Below are positions 54,068 to 63,060 of a stretch of DNA of 64,000 nucleotides, piece after piece. A program made the position numbers and the translations under genes. The stretch comes from Caldilineaceae bacterium. Lineage in GTDB: Bacteria; Chloroflexota; Anaerolineae; Caldilineales; Caldilineaceae. Each line of letters opens with the position of its first letter. The stretch's first letter is position 1. Under the pieces are notes generated by a model, which worked only from the letters and a program-made list of their open reading frames with translations, ran no database searches and was not told the DNA's origin. The stretch is taken from contig JAJDXQ010000020.1 of assembly GCA_022823185.1 (NCBI GenBank), positions 186,001 to 250,000 of the forward strand, in the 5' to 3' direction.

Positions 54068-55144
54068 TCAGAGGAGCTCGTTGCGGTCCCCTGCCTGCAG
54101 CTCGGCGACCACCTGCTTCACCTGCTGAATGCTCCCCTTTTTGCCGATCAGCAACGCGTCCCCCGCATCAATCACGATGAGGTCTTCAACATCGATCAGG
54201 GCCACCAGCCGCTTCGAGGCGGCCACGATATTGCCCCGGCTGTTCATTTGCAGGATTTCGCTCTCCACCGGGTAATTCCCTTCCGCGTCCTGGGAAATGA
54301 CCGACTCCAGCGCATCCCAACTCCCCAGGTCATTCCATCCCACCTGCATCGGCACCACAGCCACCTTCTCCGCGCCCTCCATCAACCCGTAGTCGATCGA
54401 GACGTCTGGCATGGCCGGCCAGACATCAGCCAGCACTCGCCCCTCCTGGCTCGTCCCCAACGCCGCCGCGATGCGGTTCATGGATTCGTATAGTGAAGGC
54501 ATCTGCCTCTCGTATTCCGCCAGCAACCGCTCCACCCGGCTGACGAATATGCCCCCGTTCCAAAAGTAACCGCCATCGGCAAGAAACTGTTCCGCTGTGG
54601 CCTGATCGGGTTTTTCCAGGAAACGATTTACCGCAAAAGTAGCCATTTTCCCCGGCACATCCAGCGGCTCTTCTTTCCGCTGGATGTAACCATAGCCGGT
54701 GTGAGCCTGCGTTGGCTCGATTCCCAGGACGGTTATAAACCCCGCGCGCGCGCTTTGCTCCGCCTGCCGCAACGCGTCCTGAAAGCCGCGGCGATCCTGG
54801 ATCAGATGGTCGGCCGGCAGGATGGCCGCCACCTCCTCCGGGTCGCGCCGCCGCAAATGCGCGCACGCCAGCGCAATCGCAGGCGCGGTATTCCGTCCCT
54901 CCGGCTCTTCCAGAATATTTTGCTGGGGCAGGCCGTCCAGCTGGGCGGCGCACAGGCCGGCATAGCGCCTTCCCGTAATTACATAGGTGTCCTCGCGGCT
55001 GACGAGCCCCTCCAACCGGTCCGCTGTAGCCTGAATCATCGTCCGGCCGCTGCCAGTGAGGTCATTGAACTGCTTGGGTGAACTCTTCCGGCTCCGGGGC
55101 CACAATCGCGTGCCCGCGCCGCCTGCTAGAATCACTGCGTACAT
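54068..55144 (-). CDS. manC: Mannose-1-phosphate guanylyltransferase
   Basis: This 358-aa enzyme makes GDP-mannose from mannose-1-phosphate and GTP. The nucleotidyltransferase signature is LAGGAGTRLWPRSRKSSPKQ at residues 6-25, followed by NILEEPEGRNTAPAIALA and the sugar-contact DHLIQDR. The length fits the single-domain form without the isomerase C-terminus. Its product would feed the polysaccharide genes at 39.8-47 kb. dprA lies 12 bases upstream. Confidence 0.93.
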   Translation of the reverse strand: MYAVILAGGAGTRLWPRSRKSSPKQFNDLTGSGRTMIQATADRLEGLVSREDTYVITGRRYAGLCAAQLDGLPQQNILEEPEGRNTAPAIALACAHLRRRDPEEVAAILPADHLIQDRRGFQDALRQAEQSARAGFITVLGIEPTQAHTGYGYIQRKEEPLDVPGKMATFAVNRFLEKPDQATAEQFLADGGYFWNGGIFVSRVERLLAEYERQMPSLYESMNRIAAALGTSQEGRVLADVWPAMPDVSIDYGLMEGAEKVAVVPMQVGWNDLGSWDALESVISQDAEGNYPVESEILQMNSRGNIVAASKRLVALIDVEDLIVIDAGDALLIGKKGSIQQVKQVVAELQAGDRNELL

Positions 55145-55156
55145 GCCTGTTCCCCA

Positions 55157-56239
55157 TCAGTTTGCGCGTACAAACTGCATCTGCCCCACTTGACGCACAA
55201 GGCCCTTTAGCTCCATCATCGACAGCAAACTGCTGACTTCAGCCGTTTCAAACGGGGCGGCCCGCACGATTTCGTTCATGTGCTGCGGCTCTGTGGAAAT
55301 ATGCTCCAGGATCAGCGCCTCCTCCGGCGATGCCGGCACCGTGGAGCGGGCCTCCTGCTGCGCAACCGCGTCCGCCAGATTGAGGTAGTCGAAGAGGTCG
55401 TCAACAGAAGTCACAGGAATCGCGCCGTCCTGAATGAGCCGGTTGCAGCCGCTGCTGCCAGGGCTGAGAATCGAACCCGGCACGGCAAAAACCTCCCGCG
55501 ACTGCTCGGCGGCGAAATTCGCCGTTATCAATGCCCCGCTGCGCTTTCCGGCCTCCACGATGATCACCGCCAGACTCAATCCGCTGATGATGCGGTTGCG
55601 CGGCGGAAAGTTTCTGGCTTCAGGTTTGGCGCCCAGCGCATACTCGCTTACCACGGCGCCCTGCTCCATGATTTGCAGGGCCATCCTCCGGTTTCGCGCC
55701 GGGTAAATCTGGTCCACGCCGCTGCCCAACACCGCGATCGTGCGTCCTCCGGAATCCAACGCCGCCTGGTGCGCAATCGCGTCTACGCCAAGCGCCAATC
55801 CGCTTACGACCGTCACACCGTTCTTGGCCAAATTGGATCCCAACTCCCGCGCCACCTCCCTCCCATACGGGGACACGCGCCGCGTGCCAACGACGGCGAC
55901 AGCCAGTTCGTCCCGCGCCTCAATCTGGCCGCGCACATACAACAGGGGCGGGGCCAGCGGAACAGATCGCAGGTTGTAGGGATAGCCGTCGTCACCCCAG
56001 CAGTACACGCCATACCCGCGGCGGAGAACCTTCTCCAACTCCGCCTGCGGGTCCAACCGCTGCCGTGCAGCCAGCAAGCTCTCAACACTGCGTCGGTCCA
56101 GTCCGGCCGCCCTGAGCGACTGGATCGGGGCGCCCCACGCCGCGTCAATGCTTCCGCACTCTTCAAGGAGGGCGGTCAGCCGCGCCGGCCCAATGCCGGG
56201 CACACGATTAAAGGCAATCCAATACGCTCGTTCATCCAT
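55157..56239 (-). CDS. dprA: DNA processing protein DprA
   Basis: This 360-aa protein loads RecA onto incoming single-stranded DNA in natural transformation. A SAM-like N-terminus precedes the Rossmann domain: GTRRVSPYGREVARELG, VVSGLALGVDAIAHQAAL, VLGSGVDQIYPARNR and NFPPRNRIISGLS. A winged-helix-like C-terminus follows (about 300-360). No other competence gene is in the window, and DprA is also common in non-competent bacteria. Confidence 0.94.
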   Translation of the reverse strand: MDERAYWIAFNRVPGIGPARLTALLEECGSIDAAWGAPIQSLRAAGLDRRSVESLLAARQRLDPQAELEKVLRRGYGVYCWGDDGYPYNLRSVPLAPPLLYVRGQIEARDELAVAVVGTRRVSPYGREVARELGSNLAKNGVTVVSGLALGVDAIAHQAALDSGGRTIAVLGSGVDQIYPARNRRMALQIMEQGAVVSEYALGAKPEARNFPPRNRIISGLSLAVIIVEAGKRSGALITANFAAEQSREVFAVPGSILSPGSSGCNRLIQDGAIPVTSVDDLFDYLNLADAVAQQEARSTVPASPEEALILEHISTEPQHMNEIVRAAPFETAEVSSLLSMMELKGLVRQVGQMQFVRAN

Positions 56240-56282
56240 AGATGGGGGTTTCGCTCAAAAGCCTGTGTCGGCAACGGCCTCG

Positions 56283-56816
56283 CTACTCGACCGCCTCGTC
56301 CAGCAACCCCGGTTGCAGGCGAACCGTCAGTGTCCCGGCTTCAATATCCACGGCCCGGACGACCTCCGCCAGCGCGGGGATTAAAATGTCTTTGTCTCGA
56401 TTTACGCCCGCGGCCGGACGTATGATATACACCTCGTTGGCCCCGGTAAACAGGACGTCAACCACTTCGCCCAACCGTCTGCCCTTTTCTGTCTGCGCCG
56501 TCAATCCGACAATATCATGGACCCAGTAGGAACCGGCATCCAATTCCATTGCCGCCTCCTCCGGGATGTACAGCCATTCGCCGTAAAGCTCCTCAGCGGA
56601 ACCTCTGTCGGCAACATCGCTGAGTTGAATCAAGAAGATTCCTTTGTGGGGCCGGGAGCTTTCTATTTCGACCGGCGTCAGCTCGTTTCCAATCAGAAGC
56701 TGTTTTCCAGGGCTGAATCGGGCGTCAAAATCGGTATGGGACTCGACCTTCACCTCCCCCAGCAGCCCGTGCGCGCCCAGAATGCGGCCCACAGCCAGAT
56801 ACCCGTCGGGCGCCAT
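56283..56816 (-). CDS. rimM: Ribosome maturation factor RimM
   Basis: This 177-aa assembly factor acts on the 30S head through S19. The N-terminal barrel (LAVGRILGAHGLLGEVKVES) and the PRC-barrel C-terminal half (YWVHDIVGL, EVYIIRP, ILIPALAEVVRAVDI) are complete. I chose ATG 56816 (MAPDGYLAVG), because the long upstream extension to 57086 is unlike RimM. It follows rpsP and khpA; trmD and rplS, usual next genes, are absent. Confidence 0.93.
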   Translation of the reverse strand: MAPDGYLAVGRILGAHGLLGEVKVESHTDFDARFSPGKQLLIGNELTPVEIESSRPHKGIFLIQLSDVADRGSAEELYGEWLYIPEEAAMELDAGSYWVHDIVGLTAQTEKGRRLGEVVDVLFTGANEVYIIRPAAGVNRDKDILIPALAEVVRAVDIEAGTLTVRLQPGLLDEAVE

Positions 56817-56820
56817 CTCT

Positions 56821-56956
56821 TTACGCCTTCGAAATCGGCTGGCGCGTGACCGTCCGTCCTTGCCAGACCGGCGCCGGCTCCGCTTCGATCGACTCTTCAT
56901 TCTCTTCGGCCCAGCATGCGTTGGATCTCTTCTGGCGTCGAGCGGACGGTCTGCAC
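56821..56956 (-). pseudogene. Possible frameshifted small gene before rimM
   Basis: Two short frames on the minus strand look protein-like but are out of register. GTG 56956 reads VQTVRSTPEEIQRMLGRRE to TGA 56897. In another frame EENEESIEAEPAPVWQGR runs to TAA 56821, five bases before the rimM ATG. Skipping one base near 56905 would give a 45-residue protein. This could be a sequencing error, a remnant, a programmed shift or chance. Confidence 0.35.
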
Positions 56957-57140
56957 AGCAGGAAACAGTGGCCTGTCTGCGCAGACCGCATGATGGAAGG
57001 ACGCCCCACAGCCCCAATGCGTCTGCCCTCAATCCGCCAACCCTCGCGGCGTTGAAGGGATGGCGGACAACCCGGCGGTCGCGCATTCGGGCAGGCGTAA
57101 GGAGTCTGCCTTAGGCGGGGAAACTATCCAGTTGGGGCGG

Positions 57141-57368
57141 TTACATTATCTTCAGAATCACGTCATGCGACTGCCGAATTGAAGCGACATTGAGCACAGA
57201 CCGCATGGCGTTGGCGACTCTTCCATTCTTGCCGATCACCCTTCCTGCGTCCTCCGGCGCGACTTGCAGCCGAAGAACTGTGCGTTCCCGGTACACGCGT
57301 TCCGAAACGCGCACCTCCTCGGGCGACTCAACAAGAGACTTTGCCATGAATTCGACCAGTTCTTTCAT
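57141..57368 (-). CDS. khpA: KH-domain RNA-binding protein KhpA
   Basis: This 75-aa single-KH protein (YlqC/KhpA family) binds RNA, usually with KhpB, in cell-envelope and division control. The GxxG loop is in RVIGKNGRVANAMR. It begins 15 bases after rpsP, the conserved order rpsP-khpA-rimM. Confidence 0.94.
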   Translation of the reverse strand: MKELVEFMAKSLVESPEEVRVSERVYRERTVLRLQVAPEDAGRVIGKNGRVANAMRSVLNVASIRQSHDVILKIM

Positions 57369-57383
57369 AGGATGCTCGCTTGA

Positions 57384-57695
57384 TCAGGCAGCTTCCGGCT
57401 CTTTCGGCGCAGCCTCAGCCTCTTCGACTTCCACGACCTTCAACTTGCCCTGCTCATCGGTGATGCCCGCCTTCAGCAATATTCGGGCCACGGCGTCACT
57501 GGGCTGGGCGCCCACACTCAGCCAGTGACCGGCGCGCTCACCCTTGATGTTGATGGTGGGCGGATCGGTCATTGGATCGTAGGTGCCGATGTTCTCGATA
57601 AAGCGGCCGTCGCGCGGGCTGCGCTGGTCGGCCACCACAATGCGGTAAAACGGCTTCTTCTTCGCGCCCATGCGGCGCAGACGGATGCGGACCAC
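57384..57695 (-). CDS. rpsP: 30S ribosomal protein S16
   Basis: This 103-aa protein is a 16S rRNA-binding protein needed for 30S assembly. The S16 core is complete: [20 protein letters not shown], then [13 protein letters not shown] and [17 protein letters not shown]. An acidic tail ([17 protein letters not shown]) extends the end. It starts the rpsP-khpA-rimM run, separated from ffh by a terminator. Confidence 0.97.
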   Translation of the reverse strand: MVRIRLRRMGAKKKPFYRIVVADQRSPRDGRFIENIGTYDPMTDPPTINIKGERAGHWLSVGAQPSDAVARILLKAGITDEQGKLKVVEVEEAEAAPKEPEAA

Positions 57696-57730
57696 TGATT
57701 TCTACTCCTTGGTTACTGTCACCCTGGCTT

Positions 57731-57765
57731 CTATAAGAACAAATCGCCGGTTTTCAGCCCGGCGA
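57731..57765 (-). terminator. Terminator after ffh
   Basis: A 7-bp stem TCGCCGG / CCGGCGA (57744-57750 with 57759-57765) with an 8-base loop is followed on the minus strand by TTTGTTCTTATAG. It lies 37 bases after the ffh stop and before rpsP. Confidence 0.75.
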
Positions 57766-57801
57766 ACTACTAACGAATCCCTTACGATGATACCGGCGGC
57801 G

Positions 57802-59193
57802 CTATGAAGGGCGGCCCTGACGCAGAGACGCCAAAAGCCCCTCAGCATTCGGTTCCCGGAGACGACGCCTGCGCCTCCTCTTCTTCTTTCCGCCTGAATC
57901 GCCCAGCATGCCCGCTTGCTTCATCATTTTCTGCATCTCGCGAAATCGTTTGACAAGCTGGTTGACGTCCTCAACGCTCGTTCCGCTCCCCTTGGCGATG
58001 CGCCGCCGCCTGCTGGCGTTGAGCACATTCGGCAGGCGCCGCTCCTGCGTCGTCATGCTGTTGATGATCGCCTCGATCTGCTTCAGATCTGAACTGAGCT
58101 CCTGGCCGTCTATCTGCTTTGCCAGCTGCCCCATTCCAGGCACCATCTTCAGTAAGTCCTGAATCGAGCCAAGTTTCTGAAGTTTCTGCAACTGATCGCG
58201 AAAATCCTCAAAATCAAACTGACCGCCTGCCAGCCGCTCTTCCATCGCCAGCGCATCTTCTTCATCGATGCCGTCGGAGGCTCTCTCGATGAGAGTAAGC
58301 ATGTCGCCCATGCCGAGGATGCGGCCCGCCAGCCGGTCCGAGTGAAACGGCTCGAGACCGTCCATCTTCTCGCTCGTGCCAAGAAACTTGATCGGCACAC
58401 CGGTTACCTGCCGGATGCTGAGCGCAGCGCCGCCTCTTGCGTCGCCATCGATCTTCGTCATAACCAGCCCGGTAACCGGCACGCGCGCATGAAATCCTTC
58501 CGCGACCGTTACCGCCTCCTGACCCGTCATCGCATCCACCACCAGCAGGACATCCGCGGGGCGGGCAATCAGACGAATCTGCTCCAACTCCCGCATCATC
58601 GCCTCGTCGATCTGCAAGCGGCCGGCCGTGTCAAGAATCAGGACCGTGTAGGCCTTCTCTCTTGCGCCCCGCAAAGCGTTCTTTACGATGCTGCTGGGCG
58701 CAACCTCGGTCCCCTCGCTATGAACCGGAATGTCGATTTGGCGTCCCAGTGTCTCCAGCTGCGCAATTGCCGCCGGCCGGTAGATGTCGGCTGCCACCAT
58801 CAGAGGACGCTGTCCCTGCTTACGAAGCCGCAACGCGAGTTTGGCCGCCATCGTCGTCTTGCCCGCGCCCTGCAAACCCACCAGCATGATCACCGTGGGG
58901 GGCGGACCGGAAAGGTTGAGCGGCGCCGGTTCCCCCAGCAAAGAAACAAGCTCGTCGTTGACGATCTTGACGACCTGCTGCGCCGGTGTCAGGCTTTCCA
59001 TCACCTCGATACCGATCGCCCGCTCTTTGATTCGGCCTACAAATTCCCGGACAACCTTGTAGTTGACATCAGCTTCCAACAGGGCCAGCCGCACCTCCCG
59101 CAGGGCAGCGTTGACATCGCGCTCCGAAAGCCGCCCGCGGCTCGCCAGGTTTTCAAATACGCCTTGCAGCTTGTCTGACAGACTCTCAAACAC
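57802..59193 (-). CDS. ffh: Signal recognition particle protein Ffh (SRP54)
   Basis: This 463-aa GTPase binds SRP RNA and signal sequences for co-translational export. The N-domain precedes the G-domain P-loop VGLQGAGKTT (105-114), with DIYRPAAI, DTAGRLQ and TKIDGDARGG. The methionine-rich M-domain (about 325-440) ends with a basic KKKRRRRRRLRE tail. The start is GTG 59193 with GAGGA about 13 bases upstream. ftsY is also in this window; no SRP RNA is seen near. Confidence 0.96.
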   Translation of the reverse strand: MFESLSDKLQGVFENLASRGRLSERDVNAALREVRLALLEADVNYKVVREFVGRIKERAIGIEVMESLTPAQQVVKIVNDELVSLLGEPAPLNLSGPPPTVIMLVGLQGAGKTTMAAKLALRLRKQGQRPLMVAADIYRPAAIAQLETLGRQIDIPVHSEGTEVAPSSIVKNALRGAREKAYTVLILDTAGRLQIDEAMMRELEQIRLIARPADVLLVVDAMTGQEAVTVAEGFHARVPVTGLVMTKIDGDARGGAALSIRQVTGVPIKFLGTSEKMDGLEPFHSDRLAGRILGMGDMLTLIERASDGIDEEDALAMEERLAGGQFDFEDFRDQLQKLQKLGSIQDLLKMVPGMGQLAKQIDGQELSSDLKQIEAIINSMTTQERRLPNVLNASRRRRIAKGSGTSVEDVNQLVKRFREMQKMMKQAGMLGDSGGKKKRRRRRRLREPNAEGLLASLRQGRPS

Positions 59194-59249
59194 GCGTGTC
59201 GTCCTCGTCGTTACGATTCGCCGGCCCGCGGCAAGCGCGCCGAACTCCT

Positions 59250-59279
59250 ATTATAGGCTAGAACGGGTGTGTCAGCCAA
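59250..59279 (-). promoter_or_regulatory. Predicted ffh promoter
   Basis: The minus strand reads TTGGCT (59279-59274), an 18-bp spacer and TATAAT (59255-59250). The leader is about 50 bases to the GTG at 59193. The -35 is weak (3 of 6). Confidence 0.5.
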
Positions 59280-59442
59280 ATTACCACTTGCCAAGAGCAG
59301 ACGCCATCGCAGCGCGCCCGCTCAAGCAAAGTCTATACCGAACCAGGCTTTTCCGCTAATGCGCGAGCCTGCAGGGTTCTCCGTAACAAGGTTCGAGGAG
59401 CCTGGCCCGTCCGCAGGCTGAGGCAAACGGGAGCAGCGCCGC

Positions 59443-60051
59443 CTAATCGCTGGCGTGTTCCTTCCCAGGTGCTTTGGACGTGCGAACATATACTTCATGA
59501 ATACGCTGGACAGCCGTGACATTGGTCATCACCGCCAGAATCCACAGAACCGGTAGCGTCAATCCCAGAATCAGCCCCGCGATGAGCAAGACAAGACGTT
59601 CCGGCCGCTGCAAAATACCCACCTTGCATTCGATTTCGAGCCCTTCGGCCCTGGCCCGTGTGTAACTGACTCCCCACGAGCCGACAAGCGTAAAGAAGAT
59701 CAGCAGCAGGTGCGTTTGCGCGTCGCCCGCATTCGCATAGTGAATCGCCAGCCCAAGGAAGGTGATGCTCTCTGAATACCGATCCAGCGTGCTGTCCAGG
59801 AATGCGCCGAACTTGCTCTCGCCCTGGCCCAGCCGGGCCAGCGCCCCGTCCACCATGTCGAACATCGCCGCCACCCACAACAGGCCGCCGCCTATGCGCA
59901 GATTCCCGGTCGCCAGCAGCGCTGCCGCGCCAATCGTCAACGCGAATCCGGCAAACGAAACCATGTTCGGGGTCACGCCCAGGCCGTGCAGCCAGCGCAC
60001 GATCGCGCCCACCCCGGTTGACAGCATCGGTCGAACATACTTGGCCAACAT
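59443..60051 (-). CDS. CDP-alcohol phosphatidyltransferase
   Basis: This 202-aa membrane enzyme transfers a phosphatidyl group from CDP-diacylglycerol to an alcohol such as glycerol phosphate or inositol phosphate. The full signature D-x2-DG-x2-AR-x8-G-x3-D-x3-D is in DMVDGALARLGQG and GAFLDSTLDR. About five membrane helices follow. The head group is not readable; PgsA-type or inositol-phosphate synthases are both possible. ATG 60051 has AGGAAG upstream; GTG 60060 is in frame. Confidence 0.9.
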   Translation of the reverse strand: MLAKYVRPMLSTGVGAIVRWLHGLGVTPNMVSFAGFALTIGAAALLATGNLRIGGGLLWVAAMFDMVDGALARLGQGESKFGAFLDSTLDRYSESITFLGLAIHYANAGDAQTHLLLIFFTLVGSWGVSYTRARAEGLEIECKVGILQRPERLVLLIAGLILGLTLPVLWILAVMTNVTAVQRIHEVYVRTSKAPGKEHASD

Positions 60052-60060
60052 CGTTACCAC

Positions 60061-60438
60061 TCTTCCTGTTAGAGCAATTGCCCGGCCGCGGCCTGCCGGC
60101 TTCCCCGAAGAGCAAGCCGGCTGCGCCTCGCCGCGCCCCCGGGACGCCTCTCCATTCTCGTTGGCGACGCAGTCCGCCCGGTTTCAACCCACCCCAGTCG
60201 GCGCCAGGGTCCAAACCTGAAAAAGGCCGCCGGACGCGGCAAATGGCGGCGCGACAACAGCGGCAGGGGGAACGGGCAAGAACGGGTCCGGGGCAGTATA
60301 CAATCCCCCTGAATCGTTCGCAAGGGATCGACGCCGCTCAGGACGGGCGCCCCCTCAACTGAAGGGGGGCCTGATCCCTTCCGCCCCCTGCAGGTCCAGG
60401 CGTCGCCTCCGCACGAATAGCTTGATGCGCCGCAACCC
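60061..60438. other. Intergenic region with a GC hairpin
   Basis: This 378-base gap lies between two minus-strand genes. GCCCCCT / GGGGGGC (60349-60355 with 60364-60370) forms a stem of about 7 bp beside a GGGCGCC motif, similar in style to the repeats at 17.2 kb and 50.9 kb. There is no U-tract. I see no gene; the minus-strand frame through it is Arg/Ser-rich shadow. Confidence 0.45.
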
Positions 60439-61227
60439 TCATTCCTGGACCGGTTGGCCGTGCATGGAAATCGGACTGCAGTAGAGCTGACCGCCGCGCA
60501 GCGAACCCAGCGTGAAACCCCAGCCGTCGGTCGTTCGGAATTCGTGCTGGGCGCCAGGATCCAGCATGAAGGCAATCCCCGGCGTCGTGACCGAAAGGGT
60601 TCCGTGAAAAGACGCGATGTGCGGATAGTGTATGTGACCACTCAGTATGGCGTGTACGCGATGGCCGTCGATCGCCTGCGCCAGGTCTCCCGGATTCAAC
60701 AGGCTGTGCTCGTTCAGCGGCTCGACGGTACTGAATACCGGTGGATGATGGACAGCGATCAGATTGCCCAGCGGGGCCGGCTTCCCCAACTCATCCGCAA
60801 GCCACTCCAGTTGGCGGGCGTCCAGTTCGCCATGTACAGCCTCCGGTACCTTGCTGTCCAACATGATCACGCGCAACCCGTCGAACATGCTGCTGTGGTA
60901 GTAGCGGAGAGCCTCGTCATCCGCCTCCTCGCCCAAGACCTCCCGCCGGAAGGGAATCCGCCGATCATGATTCCCCAAGCCTAAAATGAGCGGCGCGCCC
61001 AGTCCCTGCAACTCATCCAACAAACCATTGAGCCTTCGGTATTCCTCCGGTTGGCCGTCATTGGCCAGATCGCCGCTCAGGACAAAGAAATCTGGACGTA
61101 CCCCCATGTTGCGAATTAAACTGATGGCGTTACGCAGCTTGTCCGACGTCTGCTGACCTTTAAGCAGATCATCGGGGCCCCCCATCACGTGCAGGTCTGT
61201 CAGATGCACAAACGTCAGGTCATTCAT
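60439..61227 (-). CDS. CpdA-like calcineurin-family phosphodiesterase
   Basis: This 262-aa metallophosphoesterase has all five metal motifs: VHLTDLHV, LSGDLANDG, GLGNHDR, AVHHPPVF and LSGHIHYPH. This is the class III 3',5'-cyclic nucleotide phosphodiesterase (CpdA/Icc) type; cAMP is the usual assigned substrate but is not proven by motifs. AAGGAAA lies just before the ATG, and a sigma70-type promoter lies upstream. Confidence 0.9.
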   Translation of the reverse strand: MNDLTFVHLTDLHVMGGPDDLLKGQQTSDKLRNAISLIRNMGVRPDFFVLSGDLANDGQPEEYRRLNGLLDELQGLGAPLILGLGNHDRRIPFRREVLGEEADDEALRYYHSSMFDGLRVIMLDSKVPEAVHGELDARQLEWLADELGKPAPLGNLIAVHHPPVFSTVEPLNEHSLLNPGDLAQAIDGHRVHAILSGHIHYPHIASFHGTLSVTTPGIAFMLDPGAQHEFRTTDGWGFTLGSLRGGQLYCSPISMHGQPVQE

Positions 61228-61253
61228 TTTCCTTGCGCCTTATCATCTTGGGT

Positions 61254-61283
61254 AATATAGTGTGCAACAGATTCCGCCGCCAA
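61254..61283 (-). promoter_or_regulatory. Predicted promoter of the CpdA-like gene
   Basis: TTGGCG (61283-61278), an 18-bp spacer and TATATT (61259-61254) on the minus strand give a leader of only about 20 bases. Confidence 0.55.
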
Positions 61284-61371
61284 CAGCCAGGGGCCAACTT
61301 CGCGGAAAACTTTACCATGCCGGCCCGTCTGTCTGCCTCTAAGCATACTGCGAACCTGAAAGAATGAAAAA

Positions 61372-63051
61372 ATGAGCGAAAAGATCATCTATTCCATGGT
61401 AGGCGTTGGCAAAAGCTACGGCCCCAACCAGCGTGTGCTGCGTGACATCAGCCTGGGGTTTTTCCTCGGCGCGAAAATTGGTGTCCTCGGCCTCAATGGA
61501 GCGGGGAAGTCCACCCTTTTGCGGATTATGGCCGGCGAAGAGACGCAGTTTGACGGCGAAACGATTCTTGCCGAGGGCGTCACGCGCGGCTTCCTGCCGC
61601 AGGAACCGGTGCTCGACCCGTCCAGGACCGTGCGCGAAATCGTTGAGGAGGGCGCGCAGGAAGCGGTAGACGCCCTCGCCGAGTTTGACGCGATCAACGC
61701 CCGATTCAATGAGGATCTCGCGCCGGAGGAGATGGACGAACTGATCGAGCGGCAGGGCGTCGTACAGGATCGTCTGGACGCGCTCGACGCCTGGGACCTT
61801 GACAGCCGCCTCGAGCTGGCAATGGACGCGCTGCGCTGCCCCCCGGGGGACACGCCCATCGCCATCCTTTCCGGCGGCGAGCTCCGGCGCGTCGCGCTGA
61901 CACGGCTCCTCCTGAAAAAGCCCGACGTTCTCCTGCTGGACGAGCCCACCAACCATCTGGACGCCCAGTCCGTTGCCTGGCTTGAACGTCATCTGCAGGA
62001 ATATGCCGGCACCGTGATCGCCGTTACCCATGATCGCTACTTTCTTGACAACGTCGCCGGCTGGATTCTCGAGCTGGACCGGGGCCACGGCATCCCCTGG
62101 CGGGGCAACTATTCAGGCTGGCTGGCGCAGAAGCGGCAACGCCTGGCCCAGGAGGAAAAGCAGGAAGGGGCCCGACAGAAAACACTGCAAAGGGAGCTGG
62201 AATGGCTGAACATGTCTCCCAAGGCACAGCAGACCAAACGCAAATCGCGCGTCAATGCCTACAATGAACTTCTCAGCCAGGAGTTTGAAAGAGCGCGCGA
62301 AGACAGGGAGATCTACATCCCGCCAGGACCCCGTCTGGGGGAGGTCGTGATCAGAACAGAGGCGTTGACAAAAAGCTTCGGCGAAAATCTGCTCTTCGAT
62401 GACCTGTCGCTCGACATCCCGCCCGGCGCAATGGTTGGCATCATCGGCGCCAACGGCGCGGGCAAAACAACCCTGTTCCGGCTGTTTACCGGCCAGGAAA
62501 CGCCGAACGACGGCAGCGTGCAACTGGGCGGGTCCGTCTCGCTCGCCTACGTCGACCAGACGCGCGAAAGTCTCGACCCTGATAAGACTGTCTGGGAGGA
62601 AATCAGCGGCGGGAATGAGCAACTGCAACTCGGGGACCGGCAGTTGAACAGCCGCGCCTACGTTGCCCGCTTTACCTTCTCCGGCCAGGACCAGCAGAAA
62701 AAGGTGGGCGCCCTTTCAGGCGGCGAGCGCAACCGCGTCCACCTGGCCAAGCTGCTCAAAAGCGGCGCCAACGTCATCCTGCTGGACGAGCCGAGCAATG
62801 ACCTCGACGTCAATACACTGCGAGCGCTGGAAGATGCACTGGAAACCTTTGCGGGAACGGCCATGGTGATTTCCCACGATCGCTGGTTCCTGGACCGCGT
62901 CGCCACGCATATTCTTGCTTTCGAAGGGGACAGCAACGTCTTCTGGTTCCCCGGCAACTATAGCGAATACGAAGAGGACAGACGCCGCCGCCTCGGCGCA
63001 GCCGCGACGCGGCCCCACCGGATCACCTACCGCAAACTGAGTCGCGCCTGA
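61372..63051 (+). CDS. ettA: ABC-F translation factor EttA
   Basis: This 559-aa soluble tandem-ATPase protein binds the ribosomal E site and gates translation according to ATP/ADP ratio. The first cassette has [12 protein letters not shown] (39-50), [11 protein letters not shown] and [11 protein letters not shown]. An arm and linker follow ([16 protein letters not shown], typical of EttA). The second cassette has [25 protein letters not shown] and [10 protein letters not shown]. Both glutamates are intact. The protein lacks membrane segments, unlike transporters. It converges on the next gene with a 9-base gap. Confidence 0.95.
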   Translation: MSEKIIYSMVGVGKSYGPNQRVLRDISLGFFLGAKIGVLGLNGAGKSTLLRIMAGEETQFDGETILAEGVTRGFLPQEPVLDPSRTVREIVEEGAQEAVDALAEFDAINARFNEDLAPEEMDELIERQGVVQDRLDALDAWDLDSRLELAMDALRCPPGDTPIAILSGGELRRVALTRLLLKKPDVLLLDEPTNHLDAQSVAWLERHLQEYAGTVIAVTHDRYFLDNVAGWILELDRGHGIPWRGNYSGWLAQKRQRLAQEEKQEGARQKTLQRELEWLNMSPKAQQTKRKSRVNAYNELLSQEFERAREDREIYIPPGPRLGEVVIRTEALTKSFGENLLFDDLSLDIPPGAMVGIIGANGAGKTTLFRLFTGQETPNDGSVQLGGSVSLAYVDQTRESLDPDKTVWEEISGGNEQLQLGDRQLNSRAYVARFTFSGQDQQKKVGALSGGERNRVHLAKLLKSGANVILLDEPSNDLDVNTLRALEDALETFAGTAMVISHDRWFLDRVATHILAFEGDSNVFWFPGNYSEYEEDRRRRLGAAATRPHRITYRKLSRA

Positions 63052-63060
63052 ACTCCGCTC

